Below, piece after piece: positions 10,863-23,400 of a DNA stretch of 64,000 bases (its first letter is position 1; every line of letters begins with the position of its first letter). The DNA is from Brachionus plicatilis (taxonomy: Eukaryota > Rotifera > Eurotatoria > Ploima > Brachionidae): assembly GCA_010279815.1 (NCBI GenBank), contig QEOQ01000508.1, forward strand, positions 68,936 to 132,935. Direction: 5' to 3'. The translations under genes were made by a program, and so were the position numbers. The notes beneath the pieces are model-generated. The model did not search any database and was not told where the DNA came from. It saw only the letters and a list, made by a program, of their open reading frames with translations.

Positions 10863-12530
10863 TTAATCAATTGGCTTTTTTGGAGAGCGATCTTCCATAT
10901 AAATATTTTCTTCTTTGAGCCAACATATGATTATACATTAATGGAAACACTAGAACAAAAGTAAATAAAATGGATTTTATGAAACAGCATGAGTTTTACC
11001 TGGAAGGTACAAAGCGATCCAAATCCATAACAAGTAGAACATATCCAATGAAATGTTTAAGCTGTTCGGTAAAAAAAATGAATAATTCTTTCTTACACTC
11101 ATTGGCTTTAAATAAACAGCGGCATTGGCTATCAAAATTGTTTCGGCCTAAATCAAATTTAAATTTTAAAGACCAAACTAGAAATATTAATCTGCTTTTT
11201 CATTATATTTAAAAATTCCAGATTTTTAAATAAAAGCAGACATAATGATTTTTTTTACCAGAGCTCCGATCGGATAAAGAATAATGAAAAGATTATATCT
11301 TAAAAAAAATTATATAAAAAAAATTAAGTTAAATTTTGTCCATGGTTACAAAATTACCTTAGCACTTTGAGAATAAAAGGCTCTGAGTTTAATAAATTAA
11401 AAACGTAATAAAAGTATCTGATGGTTTCTGAGATTGACCAAGCAAGATTTAACATAAACAAACCATAGGTTTTTGTACTCTTAAAATTTTAATTATCATC
11501 AATTCACTCTCTTTATTTAAAATCTTACAGATTGAAAAACATCAGCCACGGCCCAAATTACCAAAAATCGAATAAAAACTTGTGGAAAAACAACCACCGG
11601 GTTTGATGGTACAAGTCTAAAAGCAGCATGTAAAACTTCTAATCCAGCAGATGCTAGCAAGATTTTTAAATAATATCCAGTCTCAAGATATAAATTTTTA
11701 GAAATTAAGAAGTCATTTTTTGATTTCCAAGAAGAAATGGTTCTGGCTGTTAAAAATAGTGCATAAAACCATCTAAATGAATAAATTTTATAATTTTTTT
11801 TTTAAATATTTATTTTAAATTTCAAAATTTCAGAATCTTTGAAATTCAGTAAAAAACAATGCAAAAATAATAAAAAATCAAAATTTTTTTTCCAAATTTT
11901 CAAGTTATGTGAATGCAACATGGTGAAAAATACATAGCTAATAAAAATAGTTGACATAAAATATTTATAAACCAATTTCTTGGTAAATTTCTACAGATTT
12001 AACCTAAATTACATTTAATAAAGGCATTGTGAAAATTCATACAAAACTTCCATTACAAAAATAAAATTTTTTATTGCTTTTGTTCTATATATGTTCGAAC
12101 CCTCGATCCTCTGCTTGCATGACTAACACACAAGCCATTCGGCTATATGTCTAGTAATGCTTAGTATTTTTTTTTTATTATCAAAATCATTAGATTAATT
12201 AATTTTAAAATTTTAAATGATCGATTTGATCTTTAAATTTGATCTGAAACTTCAATTTGCCTTTTCATTGCTAAGCTTGTGAAAATTCTGCAAAATATAT
12301 TATAACTACATTGTTAATAAAATATAAATTACTATTTAGAGTAATATAAAAAAAAATCAATGGAATTTAACTTTTGCATTTCTCAATATAAATGCAGCAA
12401 CATTGGTTCCAATTTTTGCACCGTAATTATTTTTATTTTCAAAACAAAAAAATTACCCGATTGCAGAAAAAAGATTGTATAATATCAGATAAAAATTAAC
12501 AGCTGTTTTTTTTCTATTTTTCGATTCCAT
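10863..12530 (-). CDS. HACD: 3-hydroxyacyl-CoA dehydratase (HACD/PHS1 family), copy B
   Basis: Six or seven exons on the minus strand, from ATG at 12528-12530 to TAA at 10863-10865. This is the multi-pass ER membrane enzyme that performs the third step of very-long-chain fatty-acid elongation, dehydrating 3-hydroxyacyl-CoA to trans-2-enoyl-CoA. Visible family segments are NFYLILYNL, LASAGLEVLHAAFRLVPSNP, FLVIWAV, LAWSISETIRYFYYV and YNLFIILYPIGALAET. The last has the Tyr and Glu spaced seven apart that form the catalytic pair in yeast Phs1. The C-terminus ends with a basic tail. The first intron is unusually long (~680 bp) and holds a tRNA-like sequence. It lies tail-to-head with copy A, 170 bp away, as a diverged tandem duplicate. 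Confidence 0.85.
12081..12155 (-). other. tRNA-like sequence (pseudogene or SINE head) in HACD intron 1
   Basis: On the minus strand TAGCCGAATGG resembles an A box and GGGTTCGAAC an exact B-box core, at tRNA-like spacing, with a possible anticodon stem between. The T-stem and acceptor stem do not pair properly, so a working tRNA is unlikely. A degenerate tRNA or tRNA-derived SINE fits better. Confidence 0.45.
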
Positions 12531-12702
12531 TACTTTCTTTAAATAAATAATTAATTAAATCTGATTGATTTAATTGTTGTGATTAGGTGCTGAAACCCAA
12601 CCTAAATTATAATAATTAAGATCAAACTTGTTTAATTTTTATTTTAAAAATTTAGCTAGACAGAAATGTAATTTTTTTTATTTTGATTTTTTTCTTTTCT
12701 TT

Positions 12703-13687
12703 TTAATTATCTTTTTTTTCCTTTTTGGCAGGACCATTTAGCACTTTCTCACGTTGAGTCAACATATGCTTGTATAAAATTGGAAAAACTAAAATAAATT
12801 GGATTATTTAATTAAATTAATATACTAAGATAAATAAATTAACCTGGTATGTAGAGAAGCATTGTGATGACAAAAAAATAATAAATATCAAAAGAAATAT
12901 TTAGTCTGTTCGGCAGTAAAAATGAGTATTTTTTTCTAATGCTTAAAGGTTGTAAATATTGTGTAGCATAGAACATGCAAATCAATTCACCCTTTAACAA
13001 TCGATTATTGTAATTTTTAATTAATAATAAACTAAATATTTACAGTTACTCCAACAGGGTACAAAATGATAAAAAACGAATATCTTTAATAAAATATTAA
13101 ATTAATTTTATTACTTTTTAAAGAAATCAATTTGCACCTGCACCATGTAATAAAGTAAGGAATTTTTCCAATTATATTCAAAGCGTAATAAGTATATCTT
13201 ATTATTTCAGCAAATGACCATGCAATACAGATTACCAAAATTCCAACGCTATTTTTGGGCTTGAAAAAAAATAATTTATTGAATGCATTTTCAATATTAG
13301 TCTTACTGTCGAGAAAGGATAGCAAACAAACCAAACCACAGTAATCCTTGATAAAACTTGCACAAAAACTAGAACTGGGTTCGATCGAACTATGCCAAGG
13401 GCAGCATGGATCACTTCTAATAATGCCGCTGTTTGAAATATTTGAAGTAGTAACTCGTTATTTTTGTATAGATTTTTAGATGATAATACATCATTTTGAC
13501 TTTTCCATCTAAGAGCTGTTTGCACAGTTACAAATAAAATCAAAGACCAACTTGAAATTAGTACATTTTCATATGAAAAGCTTTTTAAAATTTATCTCAA
13601 ATTTTACCCGACAGTCAGCACCGAATTGTATAAAATAAGATAGTAATCGGAAAATCTGAGAGATTTTTGTTTGCTCGATTTATCCAT
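12703..13687 (-). CDS. HACD: 3-hydroxyacyl-CoA dehydratase (HACD/PHS1 family), copy A
   Basis: Minus-strand gene with exons joined from ATG at 13685-13687 to TAA at 12703-12705. Family blocks are in order: SDYYLILYNSVLTVG, ALLEVIHAALGIVRSNP, VLSRITVVWFVC, IAWSFAEIIRYTYYAL, and FIILYPVGVTGE with the catalytic Tyr...Glu pair. The tail ends ..GPAKKEKKDN, lysine-rich like an ER-retrieval signal. Exon boundaries match copy B, so the two arose by tandem duplication. Protein divergence between them is large, so the duplication is old. Role: dehydratase of the ER very-long-chain fatty-acid elongation cycle. Confidence 0.9.
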
Positions 13688-13973
13688 TTTATTCTTTCTA
13701 AAACAAATTTAAATTTTTAATAAATTTTTTTTTTCACATTAATTAAATTGATCAGTCATAACCAACTGAGAAGCATTTTTAAATAAATAAAAAATTCATT
13801 TAAAAAATTTATTTATACATTTAGTAAATATTTGACGAATTCTTTAAGTAAAATTTTCGAGATCAAAACTTGTCGAGTATATAAATACCTTCAAATATAT
13901 AGTTGTGCCTTAAACTAAATTTGCAATTAAAAAACTCTAAATGAGCATAAATTAGTGAAATTTTGGCAAAAGT

Positions 13974-15289
13974 TTATTTATTAAGTCTCGGTTTTTTAGC
14001 ACGTTGTCTCTCTGAAATAGCTTGAATTTGGGTTGACAATTTTCCCTGTTCGGCTAAAACTTTAAGCAATTCAATGATAAATGGTAAATAATTGTGTTTT
14101 CGTCTAGCATTTTCTTTCTTTAAAAAATACACAATTAATAAAAATAAAATATCCAAAAACAAATTAATAAATTTATAAATTACCCTATATGCCACTCTTT
14201 TTCTTTCTTCATCTTCTATCAAGCTTTCCAGTTCTCTGATTCGGAAAGTCATCTCGTCCGATTCCATTGAGCTTATCTAACAAAAAAAATTTATTTTCTT
14301 ATTTTTATTAATAGTTATTACCTGAGTTAGCAATTTAAGTTCTCGTTCGTAGAGCATTTTTCTATCAGAAACCAAAGCCATTAGATTGAAATGAATCTCA
14401 CCTTCGCTGTATTTCATCATTCGCTTTTCTAAAATAGGCCGGACCTTATCAGTCCAATCGACCCCTAATGAATAAAAAAAATTACAAAAAAATTAAGATT
14501 AATTCGATCTTACCAGTTGGAATTTCACCAAGATCAATCGGAGCCTCTTTTAGACCATCCAGCTCGTAAAGTCTGTCTTTAATTGGCAAATAGGCAATGA
14601 AATGGAATGCATCCTCTTCTTTGGAAGGCGCTTTTTCTTCTATTTCAAATAATTGTTGCCTTTAAAATAAATAATTAGAAAAAAAATCTTCGAATACATT
14701 TAATACCTGGCAAAACTGTTGTGAACTTGTCTTATTACTTCCGAGTTTGACAAAGCCAAACCTTTGGTCTAAAAAAAAATAAAATGAAATTAAAAAATTT
14801 TTTAAAGCAAAAAAATCTTGCATCTGGATCGAAGTTGGAGACAAATTGTTTGAATTCAGTCAAATTAGTACCCAAATCAATATCCTCATGATTACAATTT
14901 AAGAGAACACTAATTAAAGCTTGAGTAGCGCATGCATTTTCAATGACTTGTTTAACAAAAACTATCTCATCCAGTCTTGAATCTTTAACATAAGTTCCAT
15001 CTATGCCGGAATTTCCGATCCATTTAAAAAGAAATATCAATCCATGAATAGGTCTTTAATGCATAAATAAAAATACGGAGCAATCGATTTAGATAAATTA
15101 CTTTAAATGTGAAAAAGATTCTGGGTCAAGAGAATAGAGTTCTTCGACTTGTACTCCTTTGACTCCTTCAAATAATATTTTGCTAAATTTTGAAAATTAT
15201 TAATCATATTTTTTACCAAAGCCCCTGATCAATTCTGTAAACACACCGGGATCGCTTTCAATCAAGCACCAATTTCCTGCGCCGGCCAT
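13974..15289 (-). CDS. UCHL5: Ubiquitin C-terminal hydrolase UCHL5/UCH37
   Basis: Cysteine-protease deubiquitinase of the 26S proteasome lid receptor ADRM1/RPN13 and of INO80. It starts [17 protein letters not shown] at 15287-15289. Catalytic landmarks are visible: Gln and Cys in [15 protein letters not shown], His in [10 protein letters not shown], and Asp in [11 protein letters not shown]. The UCH37-specific C-terminal ULD/KEKE-type helix follows ([26 protein letters not shown]). Total is about 320 residues, as usual for the family. One intron uses a GC donor: the exon ends FDPD at 14822 and the intron begins gcaaga, then resumes with [21 protein letters not shown], exactly as the family requires. 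The other introns are GT-AG. It lies upstream of the HACD pair on the same strand. Confidence 0.93.
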
Positions 15290-16267
15290 TACTTAATATT
15301 TCGAGTGGTTAATATGAACGCTCTTTTCAAACCTAAAAATAAAGTTAAGTTTTTTTACATAATTTTTATTTTTTTAATTTTTTGTTCAAATGTAGTTTTT
15401 CAAATTTCATTTATAATAAATGATTATTCAAATCGTGGTGAAATAAAGAGTCTCTAATTCAATTCAAAATTCATCCACAAATAACATTTACGAATGGAAA
15501 ATTTTTTTAATTATTTAAGTAAAATTTTAAAACCAAATTTACTTAGTTTTACAATGTGATTTGAAATAAATATAATTATAGAAGTGAATAAAACAAAATT
15601 TGATACATAAACTGAAAAAAGAAAATTTAGTTTCTTGATCTGAATTGTGGTTGATAATAATATGAATACTTTTGATTTAAAACCAAGTTTTTGAAATAGA
15701 AAAAAATCCAATTCATATTTTTGGAATTATAGAATATTTATTTTTAATCAAAGATTTAAACTTAAAGATTTTATTTTAAAGGGCCTTGAGTAATATAACT
15801 CTGAGGCTGATAGCTGATAGCTGAAGTTATTGAATCGGTTAAATTAAAATAAACCTTTTTTATTAATTGACAAATCAACTATTTAAAATGAAATATCTTT
15901 TAGTAAAAAATATTTTAATTTAATTTTTTTATTTTACTTAAATTTTGTTACTTATCCTAAGCTTAAATAAAAATTTTGAAAATAACGGTTTTTAATTTGA
16001 AAATCTAACTTTAAAAATATTTTTTGAATCTCGATTAAAAAATAATGAAATTATTTAACAGCATTATTGTAATTTTAGAATGATAAATTTCTTTGATAAA
16101 AGCGTAAAACCTTGTAAACTACCCCATGGGGTTCTGGTCTTTGATTGGAATATTAAGTTAAAAAAAGTTTTTTTGGAAATAAATAAAATTAAAGTCGCTA
16201 AAATATCAAAATTATTTTATTTAGTTAAAAAATCGGTAATTTTAGATTGAGCTTTTAGTTTTTTTGC
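15290..16267. other. AT-rich intergenic stretch
   Basis: No coding pattern. A minus-strand open frame at 15511-15711 is low-complexity and hydrophobic, with no support. Confidence 0.5.
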
Positions 16268-16329
16268 TTCTAATATAGTGTTGGCAATCGATTATCAATA
16301 ATCGATTCAATAATCGACTAACTTTAAAT

Positions 16330-16800
16330 CGACTATTTTTTTTTAGTCGATTATTTAATCGATTAAATTTTTTTAGTCGATTATTAAATCGATTTATTTT
16401 TTTTAATCGATTATTATTTCGATTAATTCTTTTTAGTTGATTATTAAATCGATTAATTTTTTTTAGTCGATTATTAAATCGATTAATTTTTTTTAGTCGA
16501 CTTTTAAATCGATTAAATTTTTTTAGTCGATTATTAAATCGATTAATTTTTTTTAGTCGATTATTAAATCGATTAATTTTTATTAGTCGACTTTTAAATC
16601 GATTAAATTTTTTTAGTCGATTATTAAATCGATTATTTTTTTTTAGTCGACTTTTAAATCGACTAATTTTTTTTAGTCGACTATTAAATCGACTAATTTT
16701 TTTTAGTCGACTATTAAATCGATTAAATTTTTTTAGTCGACTATTAAATCGACTAATTTTTTTTAAGTCGATTATTATTTTAGTCGACTATTAAATCGAA
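16330..16800. repeat. Tandem array of 30-bp units (left foldback arm)
   Basis: About sixteen units, two per 60 bases, each with a TCGA step every ~15 bp (AGTCGATTATTAAATCGATT then a T-run). Units vary mainly between GATTA and GACTA. Confidence 0.85.
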
Positions 16801-16934
16801 TTATTTTTATTTTGCTTTAAATCTATAATTCTAAATCAATTAAAAACCTTTTTTATTAAAAAATAATATTTTTTGCCCTCCTAAATTTTAATTTCGAGAT
16901 AAATTAGAAGTATTATAGTCATCTAGAAAAAATA

Positions 16935-17350
16935 ATTCGATTTAATAGTCGACTAAAATAATAATCGACTAAAAAAAATTAGTCGATTTAACAGTCAACT
17001 GAAAAAATTTAATCGATTTACTAGTCGATTAAAAAAATTGAGTCGATTTAAAAATCGATTAAGAACAATTAGTCGATTTAATAATCGATTTAAAAAAATT
17101 AGTTGATTTAATAATCGACTGAAAAAGTTTAATCGATTAAATAGTCGACTAAAAAAAAATAATCGATTTAATAATCGACTAAAAAAATTTAATCGATTTA
17201 AAAGTCGACTAAAAAAAATTAATCGATTTAATAATCGACTAAAAAAAATTAATCGATTTAATAATCGACTAAAAAAAATTAGTCGATTTAAAAGTCGACT
17301 AAAAAAAATTTAATCGATTTAATAATCGACTAAAAAAAATTAATCGATTT
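16935..17350. repeat. Tandem array of 30-bp units (right foldback arm)
   Basis: Reverse-complement copies of the left-arm unit (AATCGATTTAATAATCGACT then an A-run), about fourteen units. Confidence 0.85.
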
Positions 17351-17398
17351 ATTAAATTTGTCAATCGATTGGAGTCGATTGCCAACACTATTCTAATA

Positions 17399-18479
17399 TT
17401 ATAAAAAAAATTTAAAAAAAAATAATGAACAATTAAAGCTTATAAAGCAATTTTTGGCAAGGATTAAAATGTGATAAAAAAATTTACATAGTATAAGCTT
17501 ATATTATTTTCAATTAATTCATTCAACGAGACTATATGATAAATAAAAAAAATCTGAGTTGTTTAAAAGTCCCAAAAAAAAGTCCAAGTCCGGGCTTTAT
17601 AATTTTTTTTTAAAAAGTAGACTGAGGTAATATTTAAAATTATGTTTGTTAATTTAAAGGTTTTTTTAATTTTCTTTTTAAGCTAAGAGGTTTAAGTGAA
17701 AATGAAATTAAAAAATTGGAGTTATAAATTCAAATCTTAGGAACTGGGCTTATGGCTATTTACTCATTTACGGAAGGTCATGCCATTCTCCATAATTTTA
17801 TAAGATATAAAAAGGATAAGAGTTAGCTTTTCACTTAAAATAAAAATTTTGATTCTATATACAAATTTTCTGAAACACTATTCATTGTCCACACCGTTTC
17901 ATAAAAATGAATTATCTATTTCTTTTTGAGTTCAATACTATCGAAAATTATTAATTTTGTTAAATATTTTAAAATTCAAATTATTCATATTATTATTTAT
18001 TTAGCAAATTTTACATGAATTTTGAAAAGATTCTGAAGAATGCTTTATATAGAAAACGAATTGAAAATTAAATTGAAAGATGGCTTATTAAATTTGAAGA
18101 AAGTTTTTATGAAAAATGAATAACTCAAAATTAAATTTATCGGTATAAATTTTATTCTGAATAATCAAATGATGTATTGCATTCTGAAAATTTTTTTCTG
18201 ATTAATTTAGAATAGAAAACAATATTTTTATACAATTTCTTTTAGAATTAAATAAGCAATCGAAGTAAAGCTTATAAAAAATTTTCTTTTTAATTTATTA
18301 ACTTAAAGGTTTTCTAAAAACATGATTAATTTTTTTTTATATAAACTATTATATAATTGTTGATATCTTTTATTTGAATATTTATTGTTTTTTTCTAAAT
18401 TTCGAAATGTTGTTCATAAATGTGACTAGTTGAAATATTTTTTTAGACTTATAATAAATCGAAACCGATTTAAAGGCAA
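17399..18479. other. AT-rich stretch between two elements
   Basis: No gene seen. A fragment of the AAGTCCAAGTCC dispersed repeat lies at 17555-17640. Confidence 0.5.
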
Positions 18480-18487
18480 GAAAAATT

Positions 18488-18727
18488 GGGTCTTGTACCA
18501 TTCGTGGACAATTGTCCATGGACAACGATATATGTCTGTTTGGTGGACAATTTTTTTTGAAAACTGTCCAGGTGTTTTTACAATTTGTCCACTAATTATT
18601 CAAATTGTCCACGAATTTTTTAAATTGCCCAGGTAATTTAACACTTATTTTTTTCTTCGAAAAATTGTCCACCAAACAGACATATATCGTTGTCCATGGA
18701 CAATTGTCCACGAATGGTACAAGACCC
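18488..18727. mobile_element. 240-bp MITE with ~65-bp terminal inverted repeats
   Basis: Ends GGGTCTTGTACCATTCGTGG and its reverse complement match for about 65 bp, with a near-perfect duplication GAAAAATT at 18480-18487 and 18728-18735. The inside is rich in TGGACAATT words. There is no transposase. The 8-bp duplication suits hAT, P or Merlin superfamilies; the GGG end leans to Merlin but is not decisive. Confidence 0.85.
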
Positions 18728-18735
18728 GAAAAATT

Positions 18736-20427
18736 ATTAATTTTAAAATTTTATATTTTATTATGAATATATGCTGGACTATTAAGTTGATATAATATTT
18801 AAGTATTTAAACTGTAATTTAATATTAAATTTTTAGTTATAATTTTAAATATTTTTAAATAGTGTCGATCAATAATCATTCAATAAGATTTGTTTTCAAT
18901 CGAAATAAAAAGCTCTTTTTAAAAGCCTGCCAGTTTTTTAATTAAATAATTAACAGAATTAGCAAAATCGCTGAACGACGTACAATCTTAAATGATCAAC
19001 AGGAATCTAAAAATAATTAGATAAAAACAAGCTTTTTCTAAACTGAAAAAAAAAGCATTTCCTTTCTATTTTTTCTAAAATTAATCATTATCATAGGCAT
19101 TTTCATAATTGAACTAGAAAAATATTTTAGCACAGTAAGCTAGATCAAAAAAAGAGATTAAAAAGGTAAAATGTTTTTGATTTAACATTTTTAATTATTG
19201 AGTATATAATTTTACGAAATCTTGACATAACACTTGTTTAGAAGAAAGTTGATTTTAAATTTAAACCATTAATTATAAAAAATCCGAGGAAAAATCATTT
19301 TTATTTGAAGTTTCGAGGATTCTTTAATATGATTGAATAATAATGACTGAATTAAGCATCAATTAATGAGTAATCTTTTTTCATTTTTTTCAAAATTATT
19401 GGAAAAATAAAAATTCAATAGCGTCTTTAAATTAATTTCAAAAATATCTTTTTTTAGTTTATATCTTTTTTATCAATCTTTTAATTTTACCTTTTTTTAC
19501 AAATTTTATACTATTTCTATCAATAAGTTATGATCTTTATTTATATAAAAAAAGAATTTTAAATATTTAGATTTTATGATTTTGAGGAATCTCTTTTCAT
19601 TTTTTATTGAAACTTAAAAGGCTTTAATTTTCAAAAACCTTCTATGTCAAACTAGTTATTTTAAACATAAACCGAACTAAAAGACAAAATGTGAGTTAGT
19701 GTTTTTCTGTCTTTATATTGTAGTTAGAATTTTGATAATTTGGAAAAAGAAATATTTTTTTTAAGATGAATTAATCATTATAGCAAATAATAGTTTTAAG
19801 TAAATATTTACTAATTGCTTTTATCAAATAATCCATGCTAATTTTAAAACAAGAGCATGCGGGACCAAGAAACATGCTCATGGCAAAAATTTCAATTTAG
19901 AAAAATAAATAATTTATTTTCAATTAAACTATTATATTCAAAGATATTTGGATGAAAGTTTCCTACAATTTTTTTTTAAATAAACTTTTCAAATGTAAAA
20001 TAATAAGTATCTTTTCTAAATCCTGTTATATTTTTTATAATAAATGTCAATTTTAGTTTAAAGAATTGGGTTTAAATTTACTAATTTTTTTTATTATTAT
20101 AAATTAAATTCTCACTAAATTTCAAGCATAATTTGCATCATTTGAACTATTCTAAGCTTTTATGATAATTTATTTTCAATGACTAGATTTTTTTATAGAT
20201 TATTTATTTCGAAAGGTGAAAATTGTTTTTTTTTTAATAAAAAACTGATTTCGGTTCATTTAATCATTTTAAATTTTAAATTAAAAAATATAATTTGATT
20301 TTTATTTTAATTAGATTTTAGAACAATATATTTTTTCTCTTATTTCTTGTCTAAGAATATTATGCTTGGAAATACTTTTTTTTAAACATATTATAATTTA
20401 AAATCGGTAAATCAATTTACATGAACA
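18736..20427. other. AT-rich intergenic stretch
   Basis: 1.7 kb with no supported gene or repeat. It is the 5' flank of the PLC gene. Confidence 0.5.
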
Positions 20428-23400
20428 ATGACTGACTTTTACAAGAAATATTACGGTTATGAAGACAATATTAAACTAAAAGATGATGACATGCGGATTC
20501 TCCAAGAAGGCATGACTTTGAAAAAACTAAATGCCACCAAAGAAGAATTCAACGAGCGTTTCTATAAACTTGATTTTAACACTAACGAGCTCGTGGCCAC
20601 TACTAAAGAATTTAGAAAAAAAGAAAAAAAATGTAAGTAATTTGGCTCCCAAATATAAATTTTTAATTGATTGGTATAGCAATTCATCTTTATTACAAAA
20701 ATTGGTTTAAAATTTAATAATCTAATTAAAGGAATATTTTAATAGACTAGCAGATTATTATGGAAGATTCAGTTGAAAATATTAATAATCATTCAGATAA
20801 TTAAAATAATTAAAATAAATAACTGAAATTAGTATTTTTAAATAAAACTAATAAAAGACTTAAAATAGAGATATTTGAATTTGGAGAGTAGTATTTTTTT
20901 CTAAATAAAAAGTTTCATTTTATCTTTTAAAAATTTTAATTTTTCAAAAAAATCAAATTAATTAATTTCAAATTTTTAGACGCTCTAACAACTTTTAATG
21001 AAGTGAAATCAGGATGCAGCTCTGATGATTTAAAATCTTTTAAACTGAAAAATAGTTTGAATGATCGTAAAAATATACCCAATATAGTAAGTTTTTGAAT
21101 TTAATATTCAAAAAAACATTATTCTTCTTTAAGGAGGATTTATCTTTTGTGATCATTTTCGATAATTTTAGAAAAAGTTTGGATTTGCTGGCATCTAGTG
21201 AGGCAGAGCGAGATCTTTGGGTCAGAGTACTTAGTTATTTTATAGTTTTGACAAAAAAGAGGAAAGGTGTATTACCTGAGGCCGATAAGTAATTAATTGT
21301 ATTTAGTACTTTGAAAAATATTTTCAAAATTTAATTTTTAGAATAATGAAGAGCTATTTTGAACTAGCCGATACTTCAAATGATAAAAAGCTAGACAAAA
21401 ACGAAGTGACTGAATTTTTGGATTCAATAAATATAAAATTAAAAAAGAAACAACTTAAACAATTGATAAAAGTAAAATTTTAGGAGAATTTTTCAATTTT
21501 TTTTGAAATTGATTAAAACAAGATTTCTGACACTGATAGAGATGGAGAACTTAATGAACAGGAATTTGAGCTTTTCATGTCTCAATTAAGATCACGTAAA
21601 GAAATCTTAAGCTTGTACAAATTGTAATTCATTTAATTTTTTTAATTTTACTTTTATTCTATTTAATCTTTAATTATTTTAACTTAAATTTTAAATAGAA
21701 TAGCCTCAGGAGAACAAAAATTGGACATTAACTACATACCAGAGTTTATACCTGTAGAACGATTTCAAAACTTTTTGGAAAGATATCAAAAAGTAAAAGA
21801 ATAAATTTAAAAAAAATAATTTAGCTTTTATTTAATTTAATCTCTGTTAGGAAATTAAAACATTGGAAGAGTGCAAAAAAATAATCTTCGATTTCGAACC
21901 AACCGATGTAAAAAATGAATATAAATTGACCCTTTATGGTTTAATAAATTATCTTTTGGATCCACATCAACACATTCAAGATTATGATAAAACTCACCAA
22001 GTTTATATGAACATGGATATGGATTTTTCAAACTATTTTATAAACTCGAGTCATAATACATATTTAAGTGGTGATCAAATAATGAGTGAAAGTGATCCGA
22101 ATTGCTACGTAGCAGCTATCATGAGGGGTGCCAGGCTTTTGGAAAGTAAGAAAAGCATTGATTATTAAAATTTTATTTTATTTTATTGTTTTAGTTGACT
22201 GTCATGATGGTTCAGATGGCAGACCAAGAATATACCATAAAAAAACGCTAACTAACAAGATCTTGTTTGAAGATGTTATCGAAGCCATAAAAGAATATGC
22301 ATTTAAAATTTCCAGGTAAAAAGTAGGAATATTGGTTTTTTAGTTTATAAATTTAAAATGGTAGCTACCCTTTGATTTTGACCCTCGAACTTCATTGTTC
22401 CCCTCCACAGCAAATAATAATGGTTAATGTGATTAAAGAACACCTAAAAAGTAATATCTACTCCTTGATGATTTACTGTATAATTTTGTATAATAGATTA
22501 CTTGTACTTGGAATATTTTGACGATAATTCATATCCCACAATAAACGATTTGAAAAATAAGATAATAATTCGCGTAGGTTTATATTTATTTTTTCTAATT
22601 AAAAATTAATTTTTTTAAAGTGTCGCAAACCGATGAAAGAATCGAAAACAGTTTTACAAAGTATGGTTAAAGGAGATTTAGCTCAAAAGCGGTTGAGTGA
22701 AATTGATGATGAAGAAGATGAGGTATTTACAAAATTTTTCGTTAATTTTAATTTAAGAGAAATTTTTATTATTTTTTTCAAAAATATTGTATAGGGTGAT
22801 AAAACTTTAAAGGTAATGCTCAAATCAAAGCTTTCTTAATTCAAATAAATTAATTACTATCACTCGATTCCGACCAATACACAATTTTTACTTACAAAAA
22901 CAAAGATCTAAATAAATTTTTTGATTTTCTAGCTAAAAATTAATTATTAAAAATTACAAATTTTAAAAAAAATTCTTAATTCGATTTTATTTTGAATTCA
23001 ATCTAAGAATTTCGAGGAAGTTGAAGAGCTCGGGGATGTGATCAATGTAGTTCAAAATGCTTCCTTTATAGGAATCGATCATGCTTTCCAAAATTGTGGG
23101 TTCACATCTTTTATAGATTTTCATTAATAAAAAATATTTATTTTATTTTAAGACTCTAAAATAAAATCGTCTTCCTTGAGTGAATCCAAGTGCTCTAAAC
23201 TAATTGAAGAAGAAACAGCTAACAGAATACTTAAATACACCTCATTTTTTTTCACCAAAGTTTATCCAGCTTTTTATCGCCAAGATAGTGGCAATCTAAA
23301 ACCAATTGATTATTGGATTTATGGATTTCAAATGGGTATTAATTTGATAAAATTTAAAGCAAAAGAAATTCTTATTATTGTACATTTTAGTGGCTCTAAA

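Larger units (their letters stand above)
16276..17390. mobile_element. hAT-like foldback (long inverted repeat) element
   Basis: A 1,115-bp element with inverted ends TAGTGTTGGCAATCGA...TCGATTGCCAACACTA, flanked by a perfect 8-bp duplication TTCTAATA at 16268-16275 and 17391-17398. Eight-bp duplications and a (T/C)AGTGTTGGC end are typical of hAT elements. Both arms (about 16276-16810 and 16935-17390) are arrays of a 30-bp unit containing TTAGTCGATTATTAAATCGA, in opposite orientation around a ~120-bp spacer. There is no transposase frame, so it is non-autonomous. Confidence 0.85.

Noticed and set aside
16330..17350. CRISPR-like regular repeats
   Set aside because: Units are contiguous with no unique spacers, inverted in two arms, in a eukaryotic genome with hAT-like ends.
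18430..18636. Plus-strand open frame of 68 codons
   Set aside because: Lies across the end of the MITE; its sequence is the inverted repeat read in one frame.
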